The position numbers were made by a program, and so were the translations under genes. From Pseudarthrobacter sp. ATCC 49987 (GTDB lineage Bacteria > Actinomycetota > Actinomycetes > Actinomycetales > Micrococcaceae), in NCBI RefSeq assembly GCF_009928425.1, contig NZ_JAABNS010000001.1, positions 3,658,001-3,722,000 of the forward strand: DNA of 64,000 bases. Reading direction: 5' to 3'. This document shows positions 25,141-33,353 of this stretch, in pieces; the first letter of the stretch is position 1; each line of letters opens with the position of its first letter. The notes beneath the pieces are model-generated. The model worked only from the letters and a program-made list of their open reading frames with translations. It was not told the DNA's origin and ran no database searches.

Positions 25141-26427
25141 ATGACCACCATCGCTAACCCGCAGCCCGCCACCCGGGCGGCCACGCGGAAGACCCTCCTC
25201 GGTACGGGCATCGGGAACGCCGTCGAATGGTACGACTGGGCCATTTACGCCACGTTCACGCCCTTCATCGCCAGCCAGCTGTTCAGCAAAGCGGATCCCG
25301 CCTCGGCGGTGCTGGCAACGCTGGCGATCTTCGCCGTAGGTTTCGTGGCCCGGCCGGTAGGTGGATTCCTGTTCGGCTGGATCGGCGACCGCATGGGCCG
25401 CAAGACCTCCATGACGCTCGCCGTCGGCCTCGCCTCGCTGGGCAGCCTCATGATCGGCGTCGCGCCGTCCTTCGCCAGCGTCGGAGTCTGGGCGTCCCTG
25501 ACGCTCCTGGTGGCCCGTCTCATCCAGGGCCTGGCCCACGGCGGCGAGCTGCCGTCGTCGCAGACGTATCTCTCCGAAGTGGCCCCGAAAGAGAAGCGCG
25601 GCCTGTGGGCCACCTTGATCTACACCTCGGGCACGGTGGGAATCCTGGCCGGTACGCTGCTGGGCGCCATCCTCAACATGACCCTGAGCGCCGGCGCCAT
25701 GAACACCTGGGGCTGGCGCGTTCCCTTCCTGGTCGGCGCCGTCCTGGGCCTGTACGCCTTGATCATGCGCTCCAAGCTGCACGAGACCGCAGCCTTCGAG
25801 GGCGAGACGGCCTCCGAGAAGCGCGCCCCGATCTGGCCGCAGATCCTGAAGCACCGCAAGCAGGCCCTCCAGGTCATCGGGCTGACGGTTGGCCTCACGG
25901 TGATCTACTACATCTGGGGCGTCGTGGCACCGAGCTACGCTGCCACCGTTCTGAAGATCGACCGCGGTGAAACCCTCTGGGCCAGCGTGGTCGCTAACAT
26001 CGTGTTCATTGTTGCCCTGCCCTTTTGGGGCAAACTCTCCGACCGGATCGGTCGCAAGAAGGTGCTCTGGGCCGGAGCCACCGGGAGCGCCGTCATGCAC
26101 TTCCCGATGACGTGGCTGCTGAAGGATTCGGCCTGGCAGCTCGCCGTGGGCATGTCCGTCATGCTGATCTTCATCGCCGCCAGCGCCGCGATCGTTCCGG
26201 CCGTCTACGCGGAGCTGTTTCCCACCAGCATCCGGACAATCGGCGTCGGTGTCCCGTATTCCATCTGCGTGGCAGTGTTCGGCGGGACCGCCCCGTACCT
26301 GCAGACCTGGCTCGGCACCATCGGACTAGCCAACGTGTTCAACGTGTATGCCGTCACGCTCCTGCTCGTCAGCGCGCTGTTCGTCTTCACCATTCCGGAG
26401 ACCAAGGGCAAGGACCTGACGCACTAG
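25141..26427 (+). CDS. MFS transporter, metabolite:H+ symporter (MHS) family
   Basis: A 428-residue 12-helix carrier. The MHS hallmark NAVEWYDWAIYATF is in helix 1, GWIGDRMGRK joins helices 2 and 3, and ARLIQGLAHGGELP is in helix 4. The family carries organic acids such as citrate, shikimate, ketoglutarate and related compounds. It is co-transcribed with the amidohydrolase and probably imports its substrate. The specific substrate is unknown. Confidence 0.88.
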   Translation: MTTIANPQPATRAATRKTLLGTGIGNAVEWYDWAIYATFTPFIASQLFSKADPASAVLATLAIFAVGFVARPVGGFLFGWIGDRMGRKTSMTLAVGLASLGSLMIGVAPSFASVGVWASLTLLVARLIQGLAHGGELPSSQTYLSEVAPKEKRGLWATLIYTSGTVGILAGTLLGAILNMTLSAGAMNTWGWRVPFLVGAVLGLYALIMRSKLHETAAFEGETASEKRAPIWPQILKHRKQALQVIGLTVGLTVIYYIWGVVAPSYAATVLKIDRGETLWASVVANIVFIVALPFWGKLSDRIGRKKVLWAGATGSAVMHFPMTWLLKDSAWQLAVGMSVMLIFIAASAAIVPAVYAELFPTSIRTIGVGVPYSICVAVFGGTAPYLQTWLGTIGLANVFNVYAVTLLLVSALFVFTIPETKGKDLTH

Positions 26428-26485
26428 AAGAATCCGGCGCATAATGAAGCCCCCGGCACCGCCAACCCAGGGAAGGATCCCCCAA

Positions 26486-26767
26486 ATGTCAGATTCTGAA
26501 CTCTCAGCCTTGCGGGAACAAGCCGCCCGCGGTGACCTCGATGCCGTCGCGGAACTGATTGAACGTGCCGGGGAGCGGGGAGATTTTGAAGAACTGCGTC
26601 GTCTCGCCGACGCCGGCAGCCGCGACGCAGCGGACCAGCTCGTGGAGCTCGCCTCAGAGAAGGGCGACCTGGACGAGCTCCGTCGTCTCGCCGACGCCGG
26701 CAGCCGGGACGCAGCTGAGGTTCTGGACGAACTCAGCGAGGAAAGCCCGCCGGGAGAGGACAACTAG
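26486..26767 (+). CDS. Small acidic repeat protein
   Basis: A 93-residue acidic helical protein with two copies of a ~26-residue repeat (core GD-ELRRLADAGSRDAA), similar in spirit to Sel1 or ankyrin-like helical pairs. ATG 26486 is preferred over the 14-codon longer frame because GGAAGGA precedes it. The repeats are close at DNA level too (shared CGTCGTCTCGCCGACGCCGG), so the duplication is recent. Function unknown; probably protein-protein contact. Confidence 0.65.
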   Translation: MSDSELSALREQAARGDLDAVAELIERAGERGDFEELRRLADAGSRDAADQLVELASEKGDLDELRRLADAGSRDAAEVLDELSEESPPGEDN

Positions 26768-26880
26768 CAGGCCCGGATAGCGCGGCCGCTTCAGGCCCGG
26801 GGGGACCAAATGCCGGGTCCCTGCGCCGGTGCGCGGATTGGGGGTTCTTGATCGCGTCCATATCGTGCAACGCTGGTTGC

Positions 26881-27303
26881 ATGGATCTGGAGGTGTCGCC
26901 CGCGCTCACGATTCCCGCGTCGGAACTCCGCTGGCGGTTCTCGCGTTCCTCCGGGCCAGGCGGTCAGCACGTCAACACCTCGGACAGCCGCGCCGAACTC
27001 TCGTGGAACGTCGCCGACTCCGCGGCGCTTTCGGATGACCAGCGGCTGATGCTGCTCACGCGTCTCGGACGGCGCCTGGTCGCCGGGGTGATCACCGTGA
27101 CCGCCTCGGAGCGGCGCTCCCAGCTGCGCAACCGCGAGACCGCCCTGGCCAAGCTCGCCGACCTCGTGGCGGAAGGTCTTGCCCCCGAGGCTGCTCCCCG
27201 CCGGGCGACCAAACCCACCCGGGGCTCGAACCGCCGGCGCCTCGCCGCAAAGGAACAGCGTTCGGCGACGAAACGGCAACGACAGCGGCCGTCCGCCGAG
27301 TAG
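26881..27303 (+). CDS. arfB: Alternative ribosome-rescue factor ArfB (peptidyl-tRNA hydrolase)
   Basis: A 140-residue class I release-factor-like protein. The catalytic GGQ lies in SSGPGGQHVNTSDSR, and the basic tail that enters the empty mRNA channel is NRRRLAAKEQRSATKRQRQR. It frees stalled ribosomes by hydrolysing peptidyl-tRNA. ATG 26881 places IPASELRWRFSRSSGPGGQ at the usual distance from the start. It stands alone between unrelated small genes. Confidence 0.92.
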   Translation: MDLEVSPALTIPASELRWRFSRSSGPGGQHVNTSDSRAELSWNVADSAALSDDQRLMLLTRLGRRLVAGVITVTASERRSQLRNRETALAKLADLVAEGLAPEAAPRRATKPTRGSNRRRLAAKEQRSATKRQRQRPSAE

Positions 27304-27370
27304 TACCATCCAGCCGGCCCGCAGGACCGCTCGGGTGGCGTTCACTTCCGCCGCGGCTGAGGATCGACCG

Positions 27371-27418
27371 CAGGCACTCAGGCACTCAGGCACTCAGGCA
27401 CTTAGGCGCTTAGGCGCA
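27371..27418 (+). repeat. Octanucleotide tandem repeat upstream of the TPR gene
   Basis: Six 8-bp units: CAGGCACT four times exactly (27371-27402), then TAGGCGCT and TAGGCGCA. The array ends 14 bp before the next start codon and supplies the only AGG-type sequence near it. Copy-number change could alter expression. Confidence 0.9.
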
Positions 27419-27432
27419 CGTAGGATCGGCAA

Positions 27433-27918
27433 ATGACAACTGACGAGTGGGAACGCCGAATCGCCGCTTTCTGGACGGCGTTCGAGGCATCACCGAGCGA
27501 TAACGACGGGATCGTCGACGAACTGGACGAACTCGCAGCCGTCTCGCCGGCAGGCGACGGCCGGGGAGATTTCGAACGCGCTTGTATCCGCGACTCAACC
27601 GGGCGGACTGCTGACGCCGTTCCCTTCTACAAGGCGGGGCTCGCTGCCGGGCTCGACCCCGTCAGGCAGACACGCACCTGCGTGCAGATGGCCAGCTCGC
27701 AGCGGGCGCTCGGACACGCTGACGAGGCCTTGGCGATTCTCGCGCACGCCGATCCGCATGCCTTGGGCGGGGCACCCAGCGCCGTGCGGGCCCTGGCACT
27801 CCGGGACGCCGGCCGGCACGACGAGGCGCTCCGCGTCGCGCTAGAAGCTCTCATTCCGCATCTGCCCCGGTACCAGCGCTCCATGGCGAACTACGCGAGA
27901 CTTTTGACGGACAGCTAG
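27433..27918 (+). CDS. Tetratricopeptide-repeat protein
   Basis: A 161-residue soluble helical protein. TPR-like helices are seen in TADAVPFYKAGLAAGL, LGHADEALAIL and AGRHDEALRVALEAL. Similar small proteins occur widely in actinobacteria without known function. The start codon lies just after the octanucleotide array at 27371-27418, so its translation or transcription may depend on repeat number. No operon partner is visible. Confidence 0.75.
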   Translation: MTTDEWERRIAAFWTAFEASPSDNDGIVDELDELAAVSPAGDGRGDFERACIRDSTGRTADAVPFYKAGLAAGLDPVRQTRTCVQMASSQRALGHADEALAILAHADPHALGGAPSAVRALALRDAGRHDEALRVALEALIPHLPRYQRSMANYARLLTDS

Positions 27919-28131
27919 TCCCCCGTCGACGGCGGTAGTCCCGGATGCCCGCCGGCAACCTTAGTTAATCCACTCGGTGTAGCATCGGATCTTCAGTCTG
28001 TTCCACTGGCACGGCGCTTTGCCGCGCAGGTCCTTGCCGTGCGCCGAACCCGGGTACCGGGCAGCGCCGTTGCCCCACGCGCCCGCCACACCCGGCAACC
28101 GCGTTAGTTCGTTGCTTCTGAAGGAGTTCCC

Positions 28132-29193
28132 GTGAGTCACCCCAACGGCCAGGCGGGTCCCCAAACCGCCGGGGACGCAAATCCCATGGCCCGCAACAGC
28201 GAAAGTCGACCCATCCCGGCAGTGGAAACTGCGTCGCGGCGGTCGGACGCGCCCAGGCCCGGGGTCGGAAAAGTCGTGGCTGTTTCGCTTCTGATCGGGC
28301 TGTTGGCCGGAACCCTGGGCCTGGCCCCATGGCTGCTCACCGGGGCACGACTGCCACTCCAGAACTTGTGGGGCACACAGGTTCTGCCCGCACAGATGCC
28401 GCTGGCACTCCTGCCGCTGAGCCAGTACGAAGCCACCACACTGGTGGCCCTCATGACCACGGGTGGAGCGGCTGCCGGTCTGGCGGTGCGGCTCTGGTCC
28501 CCCGCACGGCGGCGCCTGGCGATGTCGTGCGCAGCCGTCGGTGTGATCCTGGTGCAGGTCACGGCCGCGATTCAGGCGTTCACCGTGGTCGGCGAGGGCC
28601 TGGCGCCCGGACCGATGTCGAGTCTCTACCAGGCCGGTCTGCAGGGCGGGGTGGTTGCCGCCGTCGTCGCCGGGCTGGTGGCGCTGTTGCTCCTCGCGGC
28701 AAAATCCCGGGCACTGGCCGCCCTGGGTGTGGGTCTGGTGGCGGTGCCGTTTGTCTCTTGGGTGGCGGCCGGAGTGGCTTACGCGGCCGGCGTCGGCAAC
28801 GTCCCCGTGCTGCTGACGATGCTGTGGCCCTGGTTACCGGCCGTGCTTGTGGGCGGGGCGCTGGCGTGGTGCGGGCTGCGCCCCACGGTCCGGGCACTGG
28901 TGTGGGTCGTGGACCTGGGACTGCTCTGGGTGGTCCCCGCGATGTTCACGGCCGTGCAGAGTGTCCTGGGCACGCGGGTGCTGGGAGGAGACCTGCAGGA
29001 GATGGCTGCGATGGGCAAACGGGTCTTCGCGGCTGCCCTTGGTTCCGCCGGAGGGGCCGGGCCGAAAATACTGCTGGCGCTGGCCATCGCGCTTGTCGGG
29101 GCATTCGTCCGGTTCCCGCCCCGGAAGCCAAGCGAGGCAGGGCAGAGCCGATCACGTGGCCTGAGGCAACAATTGCGACCCCAGAGCACCTGA
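28132..29193 (+). CDS. Multi-pass membrane protein, unknown function
   Basis: A 353-residue protein starting at GTG 28132 after AAGGAG. A polar N-terminal tail (~45 residues) is followed by about eight membrane segments (for example VSLLIGLLAGTLGLAPWLL and LLALAIALVGAFV). No catalytic or transport signature is recognised. It is not clearly linked to its neighbours; the 213 bp before it show no other gene. Confidence 0.65.
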   Translation: MSHPNGQAGPQTAGDANPMARNSESRPIPAVETASRRSDAPRPGVGKVVAVSLLIGLLAGTLGLAPWLLTGARLPLQNLWGTQVLPAQMPLALLPLSQYEATTLVALMTTGGAAAGLAVRLWSPARRRLAMSCAAVGVILVQVTAAIQAFTVVGEGLAPGPMSSLYQAGLQGGVVAAVVAGLVALLLLAAKSRALAALGVGLVAVPFVSWVAAGVAYAAGVGNVPVLLTMLWPWLPAVLVGGALAWCGLRPTVRALVWVVDLGLLWVVPAMFTAVQSVLGTRVLGGDLQEMAAMGKRVFAAALGSAGGAGPKILLALAIALVGAFVRFPPRKPSEAGQSRSRGLRQQLRPQST

Positions 29194-29352
29194 CCGACCT
29201 CAGATCCGCCTATGACCCTCGCCGAGACCTATTCGACGATGCTCCCCGATACTGGCTTTGAGGCACCTCTGGACATGGCGATGATCGACGAGTTCGCCCG
29301 CCCACCCATAGAAGTCCGCGCGGCCAGCCGGGAACGTGTCTAGACTGGCGCC

Positions 29353-29838
29353 ATGAGGTCGAAGTGGGGGATCTTCCGCTCTGCGGTCGTGCTGATGGTT
29401 GCCGGCCTGCAGTTGGCCGCTTGCGCCAGGGCCGACGTCGTTTGCCCTGCGGTCGGGTGGGTCAGCACCGTCACCGTGCGGCTCGAAGGCGACATCACCG
29501 CCGTCGACCACGTTGAACTGTGCACCACGACCGGCTGCTCCGTCCCTGAGATGGCCTCGCCCCAGCCCGCGTCCCCGAAATCAGCGGTTCCCAGCTCACC
29601 GGACGGCCCTGCACCGTCGGTGGCGCCTTTCGTCGCCGCCCAGACGGCAGCCAATTCCTGGGTTTTCACCGTCCAGGGCCAACTGCCCGGCGAAGTGACA
29701 ACCCGCGTGCTCGCCCAAGACGGCACCCTGCTCGCCCGGCAGCAATCCCGGCTGGAGTGGACCAGGGTGGGCGGCTCGGAACAATGCGGCGGTCCCATGA
29801 CAGCACCGCCCATCACCCTCCAGCTCCCGGGCCAGTAA
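29353..29838 (+). CDS. Putative lipoprotein
   Basis: A 161-residue secreted protein with a lipoprotein signal: KWGIFRSAVVLMVAG then the lipobox LAAC, putting the lipidated Cys near residue 24. The mature part has two further Cys pairs (VVCP/ELCTTTGC and EQCGG) and a Pro/Ser-rich linker. The family is not recognised. Two bases before ATG lies GGCGCC, a weak site. The next gene follows by 31 bp and may be co-transcribed. Confidence 0.65.
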   Translation: MRSKWGIFRSAVVLMVAGLQLAACARADVVCPAVGWVSTVTVRLEGDITAVDHVELCTTTGCSVPEMASPQPASPKSAVPSSPDGPAPSVAPFVAAQTAANSWVFTVQGQLPGEVTTRVLAQDGTLLARQQSRLEWTRVGGSEQCGGPMTAPPITLQLPGQ

Positions 29839-29869
29839 CCGCGGGAACCCACCGATGAAAGGACCAGCC

Positions 29870-30484
29870 ATGACCTTCTTCCAGGACTTCCCGGTGCCGC
29901 CCCCTCCCCCGCGCGGGCGGGCAGTGAGGTACGTCCCGCCAGTCTGGGCCGGCGCCCCGCCGTACGAGCTTCCGGCCGTCGTCCATATCGGTCAGTTCCT
30001 GCACCGGAGCCCGACAATGGTGATGGCCGTCAAGAGCGCCGATGTCTTTTCAACGGGTTGTTCGTTCGATGTGTCCTGGACCATCCGCCGGGGCGACCAG
30101 ACCGATGAGGAGTGGGCGGATCTCAACGACGTGTTTTTCCGGCCCGGACCCGGCCCCCGCAGGGGCTCCGGCGCAGCGTCGATGCTCCTGTTCGGCGTGG
30201 CTTTCCCGGACGGTTCAAAGTCCAGCACCGGCGCGCACCCGCACGGACACTTCGAGGGCACCGACGAGCCTGCCCCGCCGGTCCTCCTGATGAGAAACGG
30301 AGGCGGGAGCGGAGGCGACGACGAGCTCTCCGGCTCCGGCGCACTCTGGCTCTGGCCGCTGCCACCGGCGGGCAAACTCCAGCTCGTCGCAGGGTGGAAA
30401 GACTTCGGCCTGGAAGAGTGCTCCATTTTCCTGGATGGTTCCCTGCTACGCGACGCCGCCTCCGGAGTGCAGAAATTCTGGTGA
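29870..30484 (+). CDS. Hypothetical protein
   Basis: A 204-residue protein without signal peptide or membrane helix. ATG 29870 is chosen over 29855 because GAAAGGA lies at the right distance. The N-terminus is Pro-rich (FPVPPPPPRG); the rest is beta-rich with many Trp and Gly residues (ALWLWPLPPAGKLQLVAGW). I do not recognise the family. It lies between a lipoprotein and an esterase on the same strand. Confidence 0.6.
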   Translation: MTFFQDFPVPPPPPRGRAVRYVPPVWAGAPPYELPAVVHIGQFLHRSPTMVMAVKSADVFSTGCSFDVSWTIRRGDQTDEEWADLNDVFFRPGPGPRRGSGAASMLLFGVAFPDGSKSSTGAHPHGHFEGTDEPAPPVLLMRNGGGSGGDDELSGSGALWLWPLPPAGKLQLVAGWKDFGLEECSIFLDGSLLRDAASGVQKFW

Positions 30485-30512
30485 CCTGCAGATTGCCCGC
30501 GGCCCCGGGCCT

Positions 30513-31355
30513 ATGATCGGGGCTATGGGATCGCCCGGAATTTCCCGACGAAGCCTGCTGGGGCTCGGCGCCGTGGCAGCGGCGTCGATCGCGGGATGCG
30601 CCGGCGGGACCACATCCAGCCCCACCCCACCCGTAGCCATGCGCACCGGCAGCTTCACGTCACGGTTCCGCCCGCAGGAACCCACCGGCTGGTCCCTCGC
30701 CGTACCGGGCACGCCCGACGGCAGCACTTCCGGCTCCCTGCCCGTGGCCCTCTTCCTGCACGGAACAAACTCGGACCACCGCATGGTGTTCGACGACCTC
30801 GGCGGTGACCGGCTCCTGGCACGGCACGTGGCCGGCGGCGGAACGCCCTTCGCGATCGCGGCTGTGGACGGAGGCGAAACCTGGTGGCACCGCCGCGCGT
30901 CAGGCACAGACACGCAGTCCATGGTGGTGGAGGAATTCCTCCCCTTGCTGGCCGGCCAGGGGCTCGACGCCGGCAGGGTGGCAGTCTTCGGCCTGTCGAT
31001 GGGCGGTTTCGGCGCCCTGCTCCTCGCCGCCCAGCACCGCCTGCCCGGTCTCCGCGCCGTGGCCGCCATGAGCCCCGCCGTCTGGAGCCTGTACGACGCC
31101 GGCCGGTCCGACAACTTTGACAGCGCCGCGGACTTTGCCGCCAACGACATCTTTGCCCTGCGGGCGGAGCTGGAGACACTGCCGAAGAGAATTGACTGTG
31201 GAACCTCCGACAACCTGCTCTTCAGCGTGCAGGACTACGTGAAGGACCTGCCTGGGGAACATTCGGGAGGATTCCAGGACGGCGGCCACGACAGCAATTA
31301 CTGGCGCTCCATCCTCCCGGATGTCCTCTCGTTCCTGGGCCGGAACCTGGCCTAG
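30513..31355 (+). CDS. Tat-exported lipoprotein esterase (alpha/beta hydrolase)
   Basis: A 280-residue secreted alpha/beta hydrolase. The N-terminus carries a twin-arginine signal (SRRSLLGLG) ending in a lipobox (AGCAG), so it should be exported folded and anchored. The oxyanion region is FLHGTNSD, the nucleophile Ser is in GLSMGGFGA, and the probable catalytic His is in GGHDSNYW. It resembles the esterase D/mycolyltransferase-like group. ATG 30525 is an alternative start that keeps the Tat signal. Substrate unknown. Confidence 0.8.
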   Translation: MIGAMGSPGISRRSLLGLGAVAAASIAGCAGGTTSSPTPPVAMRTGSFTSRFRPQEPTGWSLAVPGTPDGSTSGSLPVALFLHGTNSDHRMVFDDLGGDRLLARHVAGGGTPFAIAAVDGGETWWHRRASGTDTQSMVVEEFLPLLAGQGLDAGRVAVFGLSMGGFGALLLAAQHRLPGLRAVAAMSPAVWSLYDAGRSDNFDSAADFAANDIFALRAELETLPKRIDCGTSDNLLFSVQDYVKDLPGEHSGGFQDGGHDSNYWRSILPDVLSFLGRNLA

Positions 31356-31398
31356 ACCTGGACGGCCGGGTCTAAACCTGACGCCGACCCTGGCATGT

Positions 31399-32226
31399 TC
31401 ACTGCGGGGCGAGTGCGCCGTAGAAGTAGGACGCCGTGACGCCTCCGTCCATAAGAAAATCGCTGCCGGTGATGAACCCGCCGTCCGGGCCCATAAGGAG
31501 CGCGCCCACGGTGCCGACCTCGTCGGGAGTGCCACCCCGACCCGCCGGGGACAACTCGATCATGCGGCGGTACCCTTCCCCGCGGGGGCCGGAGAGCTCA
31601 TCTCTGGCGAGCGGGGTGAAGATGATGCCGGGGCTGATTGTGTTGATCCGCGCGCCCCGCTTTCCCCAGCGAACGGCCTCGGCCATCACGCGGAGCGAAT
31701 TGCCGCGCTTGGCCAGCTGGTAGGCGTGGAGGGAGTCCGTGACCTGGTCGGGCTGCAGCATCGGAAGCGCAAGGAGCTCGTCGGCCGACGTCGTTGCAAG
31801 GGCCTTATTTTCCTCGGGGCTCAGGGCAGCCAGGCGGTGCCCTGACTGCGACGCGATGACGACGCCGGCACCGCCAGGGGCGATGACGTCACCAAATTCC
31901 TCCAGCAGCACGGCGGTCCCGTATAGGTCCACGGCCAGGATGGTCGCCGGCGAGGCTTGGCTGGGCGAGACACCCGCGGCGTGGATGACACCCGTGACGT
32001 CGCCGAATGCCGCGGCTGCGTCGACCAGTGCGTGGATGGACTGCCGCGAAGACACGTCAACGGTCATCGTGCTGACCTCAAAACCGGCGTTGCTCAGCAC
32101 CTCCGCCGCAGCGTCGGCGTTGCCCTGGTTCAGATCCGCCAACACCACCTGCTTGCCCGCGCTGACGCGCCGGGCGATGGCCTGGCCGATCGACCCGGCT
32201 CCCACGAGAACAATGACGTCGCTCAT
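31399..32226 (-). CDS. SDR-family oxidoreductase
   Basis: A 275-residue short-chain dehydrogenase. The cofactor motif is slightly unusual (GAGSIGQAIA) and the active site is AYQLAKRG with IASQSGH upstream. The end is typical (FLMDGGVTASYFYG). ATG 32226 follows CAGGAG. It is divergent from a second SDR gene; between them is a bipartite inverted repeat also found upstream of the alcohol dehydrogenase and MmyB-type regulator genes at 40.6 kb. Substrate unknown. Confidence 0.85.
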   Translation of the reverse strand: MSDVIVLVGAGSIGQAIARRVSAGKQVVLADLNQGNADAAAEVLSNAGFEVSTMTVDVSSRQSIHALVDAAAAFGDVTGVIHAAGVSPSQASPATILAVDLYGTAVLLEEFGDVIAPGGAGVVIASQSGHRLAALSPEENKALATTSADELLALPMLQPDQVTDSLHAYQLAKRGNSLRVMAEAVRWGKRGARINTISPGIIFTPLARDELSGPRGEGYRRMIELSPAGRGGTPDEVGTVGALLMGPDGGFITGSDFLMDGGVTASYFYGALAPQ

Positions 32227-32290
32227 GATGATCTCCTGTCCTGGGGCGGCTGTGCCATACGTCACACCCTAGAAGCCTTCAACGGTGGGC

Positions 32291-32328
32291 GGGAGGCACT
32301 GGGAGTACCTGTATCAACAGGCCCTCCC
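32291..32328. promoter_or_regulatory. Bipartite inverted repeat, copy 1 (SDR promoter)
   Basis: GGGAGGCACTG, 16 bp, then CAGGCCCTCCC. Outer arms GGGAGG/CCTCCC and inner CTG/CAG are inverted. Arms, order and the 16-bp gap equal those at 40602-40639. It lies in the divergent region between the two SDR genes. Confidence 0.7.
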
Positions 32329-32414
32329 GCGCGGGGTTCGTCTGCTGTTGTATGGATACTGACCCTGACCAGGATCAGCGGTACAGGGACCAGCCGCCCA
32401 CGAAAGGAACCCCC

Positions 32415-33251
32415 ATGGCTACATGGCTCATCACCGGATGCTCGACCGGACTCGGCCGGGCCCTCGCCCAGGCGGTGCTCGCCCACGGCCACAACGCCGT
32501 CGTCACGGCCCGGAACGTCACCACGCTGCAGGACATCGCGGCCGCTTTCCCGGACACTGCACTCGCCCTTCCCCTGGACGTTACCGACCGGGCACAGATT
32601 ACCGGGGCGGTGGAGCAGGCCCGGGCGCGCTTCGGCGGCATCGACGTGCTGGTCAACAATGCCGGCTACGGCTACCGCGCCGCGGTGGAGGAAGCGGACG
32701 ACGCCGACATCCGGCAGTTGTTCGACACCAACGTGTTTGGCGCCGTCGACATGATCAAAGCAGTCCTCCCGGGCATGCGCGCGAACAGGGCAGGTTCCAT
32801 CCTGAATATCTCTTCCATCGGGGCACGCATCACCCCGGCCGGATCCGGATACTACTCGGCCCCCAAGGCGGCCTTGGAGGGCCTGTCCGGGTCCCTACGC
32901 AAGGAGCTGCAGCCGCTCGGCATCAACGTCACCGTCATCGAGCCCGGCGCGTTCCGGACCGACTTCGCCGGCCGCTCCCTCACCCAGTCCGCGACCGCGA
33001 CCGCGATCGAGGACTACGCGGAGACGGCCGGGAAACGGCGTAAGGAGCACGACACCGTCCACGGCACCCAGCCGGGCGACCCGGCAAAGGCCGCGGAAGC
33101 GATCCTGAAAATCGTCGACGGCCCGAACCCGCCGTCGCTGCTGGTGCTGGGCCAGGACGCTTTTGACGCCTTTGCCGCTGTCGCCCAGGCGGAGCGCGCG
33201 GAACTGGACCAGTGGCGGGACCTCAGCGTCAGCACGGGCATCGAGGGCTGA
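32415..33251 (+). CDS. SDR-family oxidoreductase
   Basis: A 278-residue classical SDR. The nucleotide motif is TGCSTGLG, then NNAGYGYRAAV, Ser in NISSIGAR and the active site YYSAPKAALEG (Pro replaces the common Ser). ATG 32415 follows GAAAGGA. It is divergent from the SDR at 31399-32226 and shares with it the bipartite inverted repeat. It is probably controlled by an MmyB-type regulator like the one at 40671. Substrate unknown. Confidence 0.87.
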   Translation: MATWLITGCSTGLGRALAQAVLAHGHNAVVTARNVTTLQDIAAAFPDTALALPLDVTDRAQITGAVEQARARFGGIDVLVNNAGYGYRAAVEEADDADIRQLFDTNVFGAVDMIKAVLPGMRANRAGSILNISSIGARITPAGSGYYSAPKAALEGLSGSLRKELQPLGINVTVIEPGAFRTDFAGRSLTQSATATAIEDYAETAGKRRKEHDTVHGTQPGDPAKAAEAILKIVDGPNPPSLLVLGQDAFDAFAAVAQAERAELDQWRDLSVSTGIEG

Positions 33252-33353
33252 GGGCCGGGCGCAGCTATGGCCTCATGCCGGCGCCAGTGCCACTATGTTG
33301 GGCATCAGACTCAATGAAATCGCTGGAGTTCCGGGCAGGAAGGTCGCACGGTC

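Noticed and set aside
27371..27418. Short repeats as a CRISPR array
   Set aside because: Units are 8 bp and directly adjacent, without spacers, and no cas genes are present anywhere in the window.
29212..29343. 43-codon frame between the membrane protein and the lipoprotein genes
   Set aside because: No ribosome-binding site, no family resemblance, and it ends right before the next gene's promoter region.
33252..33353. Rifamycin-associated element upstream of the Rph-like gene
   Set aside because: I looked for the known paired inverted-repeat element used in Streptomyces rifamycin-inducible promoters, here and before arr (37852-37893), and saw nothing resembling it.
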